64,000 bases of DNA from Methylobacterium sp. BTF04 (GCF_010692745.1 NZ_JAAHTB010000007.1:62001-126000); one strand, 5' to 3'. Counted from the first letter of the stretch, positions 27,183-39,300 are shown. The notes: generated from the sequence alone by a model not told the origin. Translations and numbers: made by a program.

Positions 27183-28970
27183 ATGCCGAGCTACAAGGCA
27201 CCCGTCGAAGACGTTCTGTTCCTGTTGAACGACGTTCTCGCGTTCCATCGCTACGACAATCTTCGCGGCTTTTCCGATGCCTCGCCCGATGTGGTCGAGG
27301 CAGTGCTCACCGAAGGCGGCAAGCTCGCCGAGGAGGCGCTCACCCCGCTCAACGCGATCGGCGACCGACAGGGATGCACCCGTCAGGCCGACGGCAGCGT
27401 CACCACGCCGAAGGGCTTCAAGGCGGCCTACGACGCCTATGCGGGCGGCGGCTGGATGGGCCTCTCGGTGCCCGAGGAATTCGGCGGCCAGGGCCTGCCG
27501 CACACCCTCAACACCGCGATCCAGGAATTCGCCTCGTCCGCGAATCTCGCGCTGGCGATGTATCCGGGCCTGACCCAGGGCGCCATGGCCGCCCTGCTGG
27601 TGCATGGGTCGGACGCACAGAAGAAGACGTACCTGCCGAAGATGGTCGAGGGCGCCTGGACCGGCACCATGAACCTGACCGAGCCGCATTGCGGAACCGA
27701 TCTCGGTCTCCTCAAGACCAAGGCCGCGCCCAATGGCGACGGCTCCTACAGCTTGACCGGCACCAAGATCTTCATCTCGGCGGGCGAACACGACCTGTCC
27801 GAAAACATCATCCACCTCGTCATCGCCCGCATCGAGGGCGCGCCGGCCGGCACCAAGGGCATCTCGCTGTTCGTGGTCCCGAAGTTCCTGGTGAACGCGG
27901 ATGGCTCGGTGGGTGCGCGCAACGGCGTGTCCTGCGGCTCGCTCGAGCACAAGATGGGCATCCACGGCAATTCCACCTGTGTGATGAATTACGACGGGGC
28001 GACCGGCTGGCTCGTCGGCCAGGAGAACCGGGGCCTCGCCGCCATGTTCGTCATGATGAACGAGGCCCGGCTGGCGGTGGGCGTCCAGGGCCTCAGCCAA
28101 TCCGAGGTCGCCTATCAGAACGCCGTGGCCTACGCGAAGGACCGGCTCCAGGGACGGTCGCTCACCGGTGCCAAGGCGCCCGAGAAGGCCGCCGACCCGA
28201 TCATCGTCCATCCCGACGTGCGCCGGACCCTGATGGGCATCCGCGCCTTCAACGAGGCCGCCCGCGCTCTGGTGCTGTGGACCGCACTCCAGGCCGATAT
28301 CGGGCACCGGTCGGACGACGAAAAACAACGGCAGGCGGCCGACGACCACATGGGTCTGATGACTCCGGTGGTGAAGGGCGTGCTCACCGATCGCGGCTTC
28401 GCCAATGCGGTGGAGGCGCAGCAATTGTTCGGCGGCCACGGCTACATCGAGGAATGGGGCATGTCGCAATTCGTGCGCGATGCCCGCATCGCGATGATCT
28501 ACGAGGGCGCCAACGGCATCCAGGCGATGGACCTCATCGGCCGCAAGCTGCCAAAGGATGGCGGCCGGGCGATGATGAGCTTCCTTGGGGAAGTCCAGAC
28601 CTTCATCAAGGACCATGCCGAGGACGAGGGCATGAAGCCCTATGTCGGGCCGCTCCAGGCCGGGCTGAACGACCTGCAGGGCGCCACCATGTGGTTCATG
28701 CAGAATGCCTTCTCCAAGCCCGACAATGCGGGGGCCGGGGCCACCGACTACATGCACCTGCTCGGCCTCGTCGCCATGGGCTACATGTGGGCCCGGATCG
28801 CCAAGGCGGCGCTGCTGAAGCAGGCCGAGGCCGCCTCGGACCGGATGGCGGCCAAGCTCGTCACCGGCCGCTTCTACATGGAGCGGGTGCTGCCGGAGAC
28901 CGCGATGCGGCTCGTTCGGGTCAAGGCCGGGGCGGAGACGACCATGGCGCTGAGCGCCGAGGCTTTTTAG
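27183..28970 (+). CDS. Acyl-CoA dehydrogenase
   Basis: 595 residues, the long form with an extra C-terminal domain found in many alphaproteobacterial beta-oxidation loci. N-terminal MPSYKAPVEDVLFLLNDVL is typical of this subfamily. FAD/substrate motifs are MNLTEPHCGTDLG and IHGNSTCVMNYDGA, and the catalytic Glu is in MIYEGANGIQ. It introduces the trans-2 double bond in acyl-CoA. The ATG at 27183 follows GGAGGAGGA. The thiolase gene follows after 158 bases and a FadB-like fusion lies 3 kb on, so the three probably form a regulon. Confidence 0.93.
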   Translation: MPSYKAPVEDVLFLLNDVLAFHRYDNLRGFSDASPDVVEAVLTEGGKLAEEALTPLNAIGDRQGCTRQADGSVTTPKGFKAAYDAYAGGGWMGLSVPEEFGGQGLPHTLNTAIQEFASSANLALAMYPGLTQGAMAALLVHGSDAQKKTYLPKMVEGAWTGTMNLTEPHCGTDLGLLKTKAAPNGDGSYSLTGTKIFISAGEHDLSENIIHLVIARIEGAPAGTKGISLFVVPKFLVNADGSVGARNGVSCGSLEHKMGIHGNSTCVMNYDGATGWLVGQENRGLAAMFVMMNEARLAVGVQGLSQSEVAYQNAVAYAKDRLQGRSLTGAKAPEKAADPIIVHPDVRRTLMGIRAFNEAARALVLWTALQADIGHRSDDEKQRQAADDHMGLMTPVVKGVLTDRGFANAVEAQQLFGGHGYIEEWGMSQFVRDARIAMIYEGANGIQAMDLIGRKLPKDGGRAMMSFLGEVQTFIKDHAEDEGMKPYVGPLQAGLNDLQGATMWFMQNAFSKPDNAGAGATDYMHLLGLVAMGYMWARIAKAALLKQAEAASDRMAAKLVTGRFYMERVLPETAMRLVRVKAGAETTMALSAEAF

Positions 28971-29128
28971 GGCCATTCGGTCGTTCGGCGCGGCTGCGTC
29001 GTTCCGGGCTTGCTCTTTGGCCGCCTAGGGCTGACGGGATTAGCGCGACACCGGCGGCATGGTCGCCGCCGCGTTCGAAATATGTGAAAGCCGTCGCCGA
29101 ACGAAGAGCGACCGATGGGGAAACACGT

Positions 29129-30337
29129 ATGCCCGAGGCCTTCATCTACGATCACGTCCGCACCCCGCGGGGCCGCGGCAAGCCGGACGGGTCCCTGCAC
29201 GAGGTGACGGCGCTTCGCCTCGCCGAGGTGGCCCTGCGCGCCCTCAAGGAGCGCAACCAGCTCGACACGAAGCGCGTCGACGACGTCATCCTCGGCTGCG
29301 TCGATCCCGTCGGCGAGGCCGGTGGCGACATCGCCCGCGCCGCAGCGCTGGTGGCCGATTTCGGCACCCATGTTCCGGGTGTGCAGATCAACCGTTTCTG
29401 CGCCTCGGGCCTCGACGCGGTGAACTTCGCCGCCGCTCAGGTGATGGCCGGCCAGCACGACATGACCATCGGCGGCGGCGTCGAATCCATGAGCCGCGTC
29501 GGTCTCGGTGCCTCGGGTGGCGCTTGGCCGGTGGACCCGGCCATCGCCATCAAGTCGTGGTTCATGCCGCAGGGCGTGTCCGCCGATCTCATCGCCACCA
29601 AATACGGCTTCACCCGCGACGATTGCGATGCCTACGCCGTCGAGTCGCAGAAGCGTTCCGCCGCCGCCTGGGCCGAGGGTCGGTTCAAGAACGCCGTGGT
29701 GCCGGTGCGCGACATCAACGGGATCACACTGCTCGCCTCCGACGAGCACATGCGGCCGTCCACCGATATGCAGTCGCTCGGCCAGCTCAAGGCATCCTTC
29801 GTCCAGATGGGCCAGATGGGCGGCTTCGACGCGGTGGCGGTGGATGCCCACCCCGATGTCGAAGCGGTCAACCACGTCCACCACGCCGGCAACTCGTCCG
29901 GTATCGTCGACGGCGCGGCAGCTGTGTTGATCGGCTCGGCCGAAGCCGGACATGGCGCCGGGTTGCGGCCGCGGGCGCGCATCCGCGCCTTCGCCAATAT
30001 CGGCTCCGATCCGGCACTGATGCTCACCGGCCCCGTCGACGTGACGAAGAAGGTTCTGGCACGTTCCGGACTGAGCCTGTCCGATATCGACCTGTTCGAG
30101 GTCAACGAGGCCTTCGCGGCGGTGGTCCTGCGCTTTCAGCAGGCGTTCGACGTCGACCCGGCCAAGATCAACGTCTGCGGAGGCGCCATCGCCATGGGGC
30201 ACCCGCTCGGCGCCACCGGAGCGATGATCCTCGGCACGGTGCTCGATGAGTTGGAGCGTACCGGCAAGGAGCGCGCGCTGGTTACCCTGTGCATCGGCGC
30301 CGGCATGGGCACCGCGACGATCATCGAGCGGGTGTGA
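29129..30337 (+). CDS. Acetyl-CoA C-acyltransferase (thiolase, FadA-like)
   Basis: 402 residues. The nucleophilic cysteine is in QINRFCASGLDAVN, the His in GHPLGATGAMI and the second Cys in TLCIGAGMGTA, with NEAFAAVVLRF present, so the thiolase is complete. It cleaves 3-ketoacyl-CoA in beta-oxidation or works in reverse. ATG at 29129 is preceded by GGGG and an A-rich stretch. The much longer open frame upstream is a shadow of the dehydrogenase gene. Its partner subunit gene (31926) is separated from it by a DUF2059 gene and an EAL gene. Confidence 0.93.
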   Translation: MPEAFIYDHVRTPRGRGKPDGSLHEVTALRLAEVALRALKERNQLDTKRVDDVILGCVDPVGEAGGDIARAAALVADFGTHVPGVQINRFCASGLDAVNFAAAQVMAGQHDMTIGGGVESMSRVGLGASGGAWPVDPAIAIKSWFMPQGVSADLIATKYGFTRDDCDAYAVESQKRSAAAWAEGRFKNAVVPVRDINGITLLASDEHMRPSTDMQSLGQLKASFVQMGQMGGFDAVAVDAHPDVEAVNHVHHAGNSSGIVDGAAAVLIGSAEAGHGAGLRPRARIRAFANIGSDPALMLTGPVDVTKKVLARSGLSLSDIDLFEVNEAFAAVVLRFQQAFDVDPAKINVCGGAIAMGHPLGATGAMILGTVLDELERTGKERALVTLCIGAGMGTATIIERV

Positions 30338-30448
30338 GGCGCGGCGACGCGTCCAAACGCTGCAAACACCGCGAAACACTGATAGACGGCGGCGCCCGGC
30401 GCTTCGGCGCGGGGCCCTAAACAACAAGATTACGGGAGAAGCCCCACG

Positions 30449-30940
30449 ATGACGCGCCTGCTCGCCACCCTCTGCCTGACGACCGCCCTGTGTCTGCCCA
30501 TCGCCGCCCGCGCGGACGATGCTGCCGACCGGATCACGGTGGCCAAGGACCTTGTGCAGAAAACCCTGATCAAGAACCTCGAGACCGGCTTCACCGGTGC
30601 GCTCGAGAAGACCGTCGCGACGATGCCCGACGAGAAGGCCGAGGCCGTACGCAAGGAAATCCGCGCCGAGTTCGACAAGCAGCGCACGACGATGATCGAC
30701 GGTCTGTCGAAGGCCTACGCGGAGAAATTCAGCCTCGACGAACTGAAGCATCTCAGCGGCATCTACGACGACAAGGTCTACCAGAAGTTCCAGGCCCTCA
30801 ACGCCGATCCGGCCTCGACGGTCACCACGATCTCCCAGGCCTCGGTGACGAAGCTCCTGAACATGCTCGCCATCGCGGCGGCCGGAGATGCCCAGGCCAA
30901 TCCCGCCGGCGCACCGATGGCGCCGATGCCGCCCCGCTAA
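30449..30940 (+). CDS. DUF2059 domain periplasmic protein
   Basis: 163 residues with a signal peptide (cleavage after AARA, about residue 22). The remaining part is helical with the DUF2059 pattern FSLDELKHLSGIYDDKVYQKFQ (split here for length: FSLDELKHL and YQKFQAL). Function unknown; family members are secreted or periplasmic. ATG at 30449 has GGGAG upstream. The last 15 residues are Pro/Ala/Met-rich and probably disordered. Confidence 0.85.
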   Translation: MTRLLATLCLTTALCLPIAARADDAADRITVAKDLVQKTLIKNLETGFTGALEKTVATMPDEKAEAVRKEIRAEFDKQRTTMIDGLSKAYAEKFSLDELKHLSGIYDDKVYQKFQALNADPASTVTTISQASVTKLLNMLAIAAAGDAQANPAGAPMAPMPPR

Positions 30941-30985
30941 GGGCATTCCGAGCCTTCGTCGTGGACAGCGCCCATGCGAAAATCG

Positions 30986-31009
30986 CCGGATCGGGCGCCC
31001 CCGATCCGG
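30986..31009 (-). terminator. Rho-independent terminator for the EAL gene
   Basis: CCGGATCGGG at 30986-30995 pairs perfectly with CCCGATCCGG at 31000-31009, with a four-base loop. Read on the minus strand the stem is followed by CGATTTTCG, giving a short T-run, so it suits the EAL gene; it may also stop transcripts from the DUF2059 gene. Confidence 0.75.
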
Positions 31010-31019
31010 TGCGGTGGGT

Positions 31020-31808
31020 TCAGGCCACCTGCAACGAACGGTCGAGTCCGGACGACGGAAAGCCGGCCACTGCCGGGAGTGTTTCGAGATGGGGACGTGC
31101 GAAGTGATAGCCCTGGAACAGGGTTGCCCCGAGATCCTGCAGGGTCTCCATCTCAGATTGCGTTTCGACGCCCTCGGCGATCACCAGGATGCCGAGATCG
31201 CGGGCGATCCGGATGAGGCCGCCGGTGATGGCCTGGCGGCGCCGGTCTGTATCGATGTCGCGCAGAAGGTCCATGTCGAGCTTGATCATGTCGGGTTGAA
31301 AGTTCGCGAGCAGGCTCAAGCCCGCGAAGCCCGCTCCGAAATCGTCGAGCGCAGTGAGGAAACCCTGCTTGCGGTACTCGGCCACGATCCGCGAGACGTG
31401 GGCGGTGTCGCGAAACTTTTCGTTCTCGGTGAACTCGAACATGATCCGGTCATGGGCGAAGCCGGCACGGCGCGCCGCCTCCAGGGACGAGCGGATGCAG
31501 GCCGCCGGCTCGTAGACCGCGTTGGGCATGAAGTTGATGGAGAGCTTGGTCGCGTCGTCGGCCGGGAACAGCCTTCCGGCGAGGTCGATCGCCTTCACCC
31601 GCGCGGCCTGGTCGAACTGGTAGACGGTCTCGGGCGTCACACGGTCGAGGATCGAGGCGGCGGATTCACCGCCCGGGCCGCGCACGAGCGCCTCGTATCC
31701 CCAGACCCGTCCCTGTGCGAGGTCGAGGATCGGCTGGAACGCCATCGTGAAGGTGAAGTCGAGTGCGGCACCGTCCTTACAGCCGCGGCAGCCCATTCGC
31801 CCTGTCAT
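31020..31808 (-). CDS. EAL-domain cyclic-di-GMP phosphodiesterase
   Basis: 262 residues, almost entirely one EAL domain: YEALVRG, SINFMPNAVYEP, FEFTEN, ALDDFGAGFAG, IKLDMDLL, AEGVET and QGYHFARP. All metal and catalytic residues are present, so hydrolysis of c-di-GMP is likely. A CRGC pair near the N-terminus (residues 8-11) could bind metal or sense redox state. No sensory domain or membrane segment is present, so it acts in the cytoplasm. It lies between the beta-oxidation genes on the opposite strand. Confidence 0.92.
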   Translation of the reverse strand: MTGRMGCRGCKDGAALDFTFTMAFQPILDLAQGRVWGYEALVRGPGGESAASILDRVTPETVYQFDQAARVKAIDLAGRLFPADDATKLSINFMPNAVYEPAACIRSSLEAARRAGFAHDRIMFEFTENEKFRDTAHVSRIVAEYRKQGFLTALDDFGAGFAGLSLLANFQPDMIKLDMDLLRDIDTDRRRQAITGGLIRIARDLGILVIAEGVETQSEMETLQDLGATLFQGYHFARPHLETLPAVAGFPSSGLDRSLQVA

Positions 31809-31925
31809 CGTCGCTTCCTGAGCCTACTCGTCCGGACATATCGGGCACGAGTACACCTAGAAGTTCTTACAATAATTTAATCGCTCACGCGCCGCCCTTC
31901 TTGAGACCTTTTGCGAGGATCAGCG

Positions 31926-34130
31926 ATGAATCTCAACAACTTCCGCTTCGAGACCGATATCGAAGGAATCGCGCTGGCGACCTGGGACATGCCGGGCCGC
32001 TCGATGAACGTTTTCACCAATGCGGTGATGGACGAGTTGCATCAGCTGATCGACGGCGTCGTGGCGGATCCCGCCATCAAGGGCTGCGTCATCACCTCCG
32101 GAAAGGACAATTTTTCGGGCGGTGCCGATCTCACCATGCTCCAGGGTCTCGGGCGCGCCTATGAGACGCTCAAGGCGGAGCGCGGCGAAGAGGAGGCAAT
32201 GCGCCACTTCTTCGAGGAATCGCGAAAGCTCACCCTGGTGTTCCGCAAGCTCGAGACCTGCGGCAAGCCGTTCGCAGCCGCCATCAACGGCATCTGCCTC
32301 GGCGGTGCCTTCGAACTCTCGCTCGCGTGCCATCACCGGGTGCTGTCGGACGATCCCAAGACCCGCGTCGGCCTGCCCGAGATCAAGGTCGGCCTGTTCC
32401 CGGGTGCGGGCGGCACCCAGCGCGTGCCGCGCCTGATGCAGACCGGCGATGCCCTGCAGATGCTGTTCAAGGGCGAGCAGATCCGTCCGGCGATGGCCAA
32501 GAACATGGGCCTCGTCCATGAGGTCGCCCCGAAGGCCGAGATCATTGACAAGGCGAAAGCCTGGATCAAGGCCGGCGGCTCTCCTATCGCTCCGTGGGAC
32601 GTGCCGAAGTTCAAGGCACCGTCCGGCAAGGTCTATTCGCCGGCCGGGATGATGATCTGGCCGCCGGCTAACGCGATCTATCGCCGCGAGACGCACGACA
32701 ACTACCCGGCGGCCAAGGCCATCCTCGGTGCGGTCTACGAGGGACTACAACTGCCGATGGATCAGGCGCTGCGCGTCGAGAGCCGGTATTTCGCCAAGAT
32801 CCTACGGTCGACCGAGGCGGCAGCGATGATCCGCACGCTGTTCATCTCCATGGGTGAGCTCAACAAGGGCGCGCGCCGTCCGAAGGACGTGGCACCGACC
32901 TCGGTCAAGCGCGTGGGCGTCGTCGGCGCCGGGTTCATGGGAGCGGGCGTCGCCTACGTCTCGGCCAATGCCGGCATGGAGGTGGTGCTGGTCGACCAGT
33001 CGCTGGACGCCGCCGAGAAGGGCAAGGCCTACGCCCACAAGCTCGTCACCGATCAGATCAACAAGGGCCGCGCGAAGACCGCTGACCGCGATGCGCTGCT
33101 CGCCCGTATCACCACCAGCGCGGATTATGCCGATCTCGGCAGCTGCGACCTCGTGATCGAAGCCGTGTTCGAGGACCCGGCCGTGAAGGCCGAGGTCATC
33201 GGCAAGGTCGAGGCGGCGATCCGACCCGACGCGATCTTCGCCTCCAACACCTCGACGCTACCGATCACCGGCCTCGCCAAGACGTCGAGCCGACCGCAGC
33301 AGTTCGTCGGCATCCACTTCTTTTCCCCGGTGGAGAAGATGATGCTGGTGGAGATCATCAAGGGTGACCAGACCGGCGACGCGGCCCTCGCCACCGCCCT
33401 CGACTACGTCCGGGCGATCAAGAAGACCCCTATCGTCGTGAACGATGCCCGTGGCTTCTTCGCCAATCGCTGCGTCGGCGCCTACCTCCTCGAGGGCCAC
33501 AAGATGCTCAACGAGGGCATTCCGGCAGCGATGATCGAGAATGCGGGTCGCCAGGCCGGCATGCCGGTGGGGCCGCTTTCGCTCACCGACGAGGTGGCGA
33601 TCGACCTCGCCCTCAAGATCGTCAAGGCGACGGAAGCGCAGCTCGGCGCAAGTGCCATCGACCCCGCGCAGAAGGCGCTGCTCTCCACCCTCGTCGAGGG
33701 CGAGGGCCGCCTCGGCCGCAAGAACAAGAAGGGATTCTACGACTATCCGGAAGGCGCTCCAAAGCGCATATGGCCGGGTCTCGCCAACCTTCAGGCGAAT
33801 CGGATCGCTGCCGACGATGTCGACTTCTCGGAGTTGAAGCACCGCCTGCTGGTAGTCCAGGCGCTCGAAGCAGCGCGCACAGTGGGAGAGGGTGTGGTCA
33901 CCGATCCGCGCGAGGCCGATGTCGGCTCGATCCTCGGCTTCGGCTTCGCGCCGTTCACCGGCGGTGCCCTGTCCTATATCGACTTCATGGGCGCCAAGAC
34001 CTTCGTCGCGCTGGCGCAGGGGTTGGAGGCCAAGCACGGCCCGCGCTTTTCCGTGCCGCAGAACCTCCTCGACATGGCCGCGCGCAACGGCACGTTCTAC
34101 GGCGACGCGGCCGCCAAAAAGGCGGCGTGA
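31926..34130 (+). CDS. Enoyl-CoA hydratase / 3-hydroxyacyl-CoA dehydrogenase fusion (FadB/FadJ-like)
   Basis: 734 residues. The N-terminal crotonase domain has NGICLGGAFELSLACHH and GLPEIKVGLFPGAGGTQR with both catalytic Glu residues. The NAD-binding domain begins near 330 (VGVVGAGFMGAGVAYVSANA) and the dehydrogenase C-terminal domain has HFFSPVEKMMLVEII. It performs hydration and oxidation in beta-oxidation and should pair with the upstream thiolase. ATG at 31926 follows GAGGATCAGCG. Length is normal for the FadJ-like class. Confidence 0.94.
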   Translation: MNLNNFRFETDIEGIALATWDMPGRSMNVFTNAVMDELHQLIDGVVADPAIKGCVITSGKDNFSGGADLTMLQGLGRAYETLKAERGEEEAMRHFFEESRKLTLVFRKLETCGKPFAAAINGICLGGAFELSLACHHRVLSDDPKTRVGLPEIKVGLFPGAGGTQRVPRLMQTGDALQMLFKGEQIRPAMAKNMGLVHEVAPKAEIIDKAKAWIKAGGSPIAPWDVPKFKAPSGKVYSPAGMMIWPPANAIYRRETHDNYPAAKAILGAVYEGLQLPMDQALRVESRYFAKILRSTEAAAMIRTLFISMGELNKGARRPKDVAPTSVKRVGVVGAGFMGAGVAYVSANAGMEVVLVDQSLDAAEKGKAYAHKLVTDQINKGRAKTADRDALLARITTSADYADLGSCDLVIEAVFEDPAVKAEVIGKVEAAIRPDAIFASNTSTLPITGLAKTSSRPQQFVGIHFFSPVEKMMLVEIIKGDQTGDAALATALDYVRAIKKTPIVVNDARGFFANRCVGAYLLEGHKMLNEGIPAAMIENAGRQAGMPVGPLSLTDEVAIDLALKIVKATEAQLGASAIDPAQKALLSTLVEGEGRLGRKNKKGFYDYPEGAPKRIWPGLANLQANRIAADDVDFSELKHRLLVVQALEAARTVGEGVVTDPREADVGSILGFGFAPFTGGALSYIDFMGAKTFVALAQGLEAKHGPRFSVPQNLLDMAARNGTFYGDAAAKKAA

Positions 34131-34193
34131 GCCAATCACCGGTTTATCAAATCGGCCCTCTCCCGATCACCGCCTCTTCCTAGGGTGGTGTGG

Positions 34194-34222
34194 CGAGCCC
34201 CAAAGATCGTCTTCGGGGCTCG
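34194..34222. terminator. Hairpin between convergent genes
   Basis: CGAGCCCC at 34194-34201 pairs with GGGGCTCG at 34215-34222, with AAGA/TCTT pairing further in and a TCG loop. It lies in the 164-base gap between the FadB-like gene and the exonuclease gene. There is no T-run. Confidence 0.45.
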
Positions 34223-34294
34223 AAGTATTGTCCGATTGCGCCGTTTTGGCTTCCGAAAGGAGCGGGACCCGCACGATCGTTGGAAGCGATCCGG

Positions 34295-35197
34295 TCATCC
34301 GACGACCGTGCGACCTGCTGCCAGATCGGTCATCTTCAGGCGCTGACGCAGCACCTCCACGTCGTCGTGATTGTCCGAAAGCAGGTCGGTGATGTCGCCC
34401 AACAGAAGCGACGTCACATGGCGACACCGGGTTCCGTAGCGCCCCGCCATACAAGTGCAGCGCAGGTGCAGACCGCTGGCGCGATTCTCGAGCGTCACCG
34501 CATAGCGATTGCCGCTGCTGCCGCGCATCGAGAAGCGCAGATCGGCCGTGGTCTTGCGCACTGCGCCGGATCCCCCGCCGGCGAACCGCCTGGCCCGGTC
34601 GGCGATGGATCCAGGCGCCGGTGGCAGGGCGTTGGCGGGACCGGCCGGGATGGTGGTGATCGGCAGGCGGAGTGCCTTGGACAGGCCGTGGATATGCGGT
34701 GCCGCCACCGCGCGTGCGGCGGCGAGCGCAATCTCGGCACACGCATAGGCGTCCTCGCCGGCATCATGGTGCTCGAAGCGAATCCCGAGCCGGGCCGCCA
34801 CCTTGCCGAGGCCGCAGCCCTCCTCCGCCGGAAACACCCGGCGGGCGATCTGGAGTGTGCAGAGGTAGCTGAACGCCGGCACCGGCATGCCGTAGGCCGC
34901 GAGCGAGGCCCGCAGCACGCCCATGTCGAACCCGGCATTGTGAGCGAGCACGAGGCCCGAGGCGAGATCGGGCAGGAATTCCGCCATCACATCCGGAAAC
35001 ACGGGAAGATGGCGCACATCCGCCGGCACGATTCCGTGGACGCGGATGTTGCCGGGGGAGAACCGCAATTCCGGCGGCCGGATCAGCCGCGATTCACGCC
35101 GGACGACGGTCCCGTCGGCGATCCAGGCGAGACCGACCGCGCAAGCACTGTCGCGCCGCTCGTTGGCCGTCTCGAAATCGATGGCGAGGACGGTCAT
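34295..35197 (-). CDS. DnaQ-type 3'-5' exonuclease with C-terminal SWIM-like zinc finger
   Basis: 300 residues. Residues 1-165 are a DEDDh exonuclease: AIDFETANE (Exo I), AHNAGFDMGVL (Exo II), and HHDAGEDAYACAEI (Exo III with the general-base His). The C-terminal part contains CTCMAGRYGTRCRH, fitting the CxCx(n)CxH pattern of a SWIM zinc finger used in DNA or protein binding. The combination would give an exonuclease with its own docking module. It could act in repair or RNA turnover. ATG at 35197; ligA lies upstream on the same strand, 85 bases away. Confidence 0.85.
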   Translation of the reverse strand: MTVLAIDFETANERRDSACAVGLAWIADGTVVRRESRLIRPPELRFSPGNIRVHGIVPADVRHLPVFPDVMAEFLPDLASGLVLAHNAGFDMGVLRASLAAYGMPVPAFSYLCTLQIARRVFPAEEGCGLGKVAARLGIRFEHHDAGEDAYACAEIALAAARAVAAPHIHGLSKALRLPITTIPAGPANALPPAPGSIADRARRFAGGGSGAVRKTTADLRFSMRGSSGNRYAVTLENRASGLHLRCTCMAGRYGTRCRHVTSLLLGDITDLLSDNHDDVEVLRQRLKMTDLAAGRTVVG

Positions 35198-35282
35198 GTG
35201 AGGTCGCGCATGTGAGGTGTCGGTGGGCCGGCCCGGCCAAAACCGTACCGGGCCGCTGGTTTAGACGCCCAGGATTCCCGCC

Positions 35283-37793
<2,511 letters not shown>

Positions 37794-37978
37794 TCACCCG
37801 AGCCGGCACAATCCCGCCGTGGTGCGATGCGACACATCGGTGGCGTAACGCCAAGCCCACGCTCCGCGAAATGCCTCGACGGGTCGGTCGTCTCGCGGGA
37901 TCGTGCGGCATCCTACCCCGCGATTTGCTGACCTGGACGCCTATCTCCGACGTCAAACTCCTTCCGCAACGGATCGTC

Positions 37979-38893
37979 ATGCCCGCCCTGCCTGCCCTCT
38001 CCGCGCCCTGGCGCGACCGCGCCGGCCGCGTCTCCGGATTGAAGCTCGCGACGTTCCTGTTCGCCCTGGCTCCCGGACTGTGGCTGGCGGGCGCCTATGC
38101 GATGGATGCGCTCGGCGCCAAGCCGATCACCGCGCTCCTGCACGGCACCGGCGAATGGGCGGTCCGCTTCCTGTTGCTGTCGCTCGCCGTAAGTCCGCTC
38201 CGGCGCATCGCGAACTACCCGAAGCTCATCCTGGTCCGGCGGATGCTCGGGCTCACGGTGCTCGCCTACGGGCTGATCCATTTCGCCCTCTACGTCGTTG
38301 ACCAGAACTTCGTGCTGACGAAGGTGGTCTCCGAGATCGCGACGCGGATCTACCTCACCATCGGCTTCGTGGCGCTGGTGGGCCTGATCGTGCTCGGCGT
38401 GACCTCGACGGACGGGATGATCCGACGCCTCGGCAAGGCGTGGCCGCGCTTGCATAAGGCGGTCTACACCATCGCGGTGCTCGGCCTCGTCCACTACTTT
38501 CTCCAGGCCAAGATCGACGTCACGAACCCGGTCTTCTGGACCGGTCTGTTCCTGTTGCTGATGGGCTGGCGGGCGATGCAGCGCTTCCGCCTTCCGACGA
38601 ATCCGCTCACCCTAGTGGTTCTCGCGCTCGCAGCTGGCCTCGCCACCGCGCTGGTCGAGGCGGCGTGGTACGGGCTCGCCAGCGGCGTACCGGCGAGGGT
38701 CGTCCTCGCCGCCAATCTCGACTTTTCCTACACCGTCCGCCCGGCTTGGTGGGTCGTCGGTCTCGGCCTCGTCCTGCCGGTACTGAACTTTGCTCGCACC
38801 CTCATGGACGGACGCAACAAGGGGAAACGCCCCGCACCTGCCGCTGCTGAGCGCCGCCAGGAACCCGCTCGGCGAGCCGTTGCGGCACAGTGA
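37979..38893 (+). CDS. msrQ: Sulfoxide reductase heme-binding membrane subunit MsrQ (YedZ)
   Basis: 304 residues with about eight hydrophobic segments and the ferric-reductase-like core: LLLSLAVSPLRR, RRMLGLTVLAYGLIHFALYV with a heme-ligand His, and WPRLHKAVYTIAVLGLVHYF with two more. It passes electrons from the quinone pool to the periplasmic methionine sulfoxide reductase MsrP. No msrP lies next to it in this window. ATG at 37979 gives the usual length; the frame is open to 37787, but that region is the divergent ligA-msrQ promoter area. The last 40 residues are basic and disordered. Confidence 0.88.
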   Translation: MPALPALSAPWRDRAGRVSGLKLATFLFALAPGLWLAGAYAMDALGAKPITALLHGTGEWAVRFLLLSLAVSPLRRIANYPKLILVRRMLGLTVLAYGLIHFALYVVDQNFVLTKVVSEIATRIYLTIGFVALVGLIVLGVTSTDGMIRRLGKAWPRLHKAVYTIAVLGLVHYFLQAKIDVTNPVFWTGLFLLLMGWRAMQRFRLPTNPLTLVVLALAAGLATALVEAAWYGLASGVPARVVLAANLDFSYTVRPAWWVVGLGLVLPVLNFARTLMDGRNKGKRPAPAAAERRQEPARRAVAAQ

Positions 38894-38979
38894 ACGCCGT
38901 ATCGGTTGGTCGATTTGCTGTCAGCCTCAGCCGCGCGCATGAAGTTGAGCGAAGAGATACGCCATCCCAAGGAGAAACG

Positions 38980-39300
38980 ATGCGGCGAGTGATCTGTTGC
39001 GCATTGGGCGTCGCGAGTTGGGCGACCGCGACGGCGGTCCAGGCCGAATGCGTTCCGGCGCAAGCCCCACTCGCCGCCGCGCGACCGGCGAAGCCGGCCC
39101 TGCCGCCTAAACCTGGCTGTCTCGACGCCAAGGGTGGATGCCCGGGCTGGGAAGCCTACAGCTACAACGACGCGATCAAGGCCTACAACGCCCAGGCTGC
39201 CACCTTCCGGCCGCTGGCCGATACCTACGTCAAGGCGCTGAACGCCTACGTGAAGGCGGCGTCCGACTACGCCCAATGCGAAGTCAAAGCGCTGCAATGA
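38980..39300 (+). CDS. Small secreted Cys-containing protein
   Basis: 106 residues with a clear signal peptide (MRRVICCALGVASWATATAV, cleaved after VQA). The mature part contains four cysteines (AECVP, PGCLD, GGCPG, AQCEV) that may form two disulphides, a Pro-rich segment and a helical C-terminal half (AYNAQAATFRPLADTYVKAL). ATG at 38980 has AAGGAG upstream. I do not recognise a family; homologous short proteins are likely in related genera. It follows msrQ by 86 bases. Confidence 0.7.
   Translation: MRRVICCALGVASWATATAVQAECVPAQAPLAAARPAKPALPPKPGCLDAKGGCPGWEAYSYNDAIKAYNAQAATFRPLADTYVKALNAYVKAASDYAQCEVKALQ

Noticed and set aside
30395..30414. GC hairpin with TTCG loop after the thiolase gene as a terminator
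   Set aside because: The stem has a mismatch and no T-run follows; it lies close to the start of the next gene, so I could not support a terminator call.
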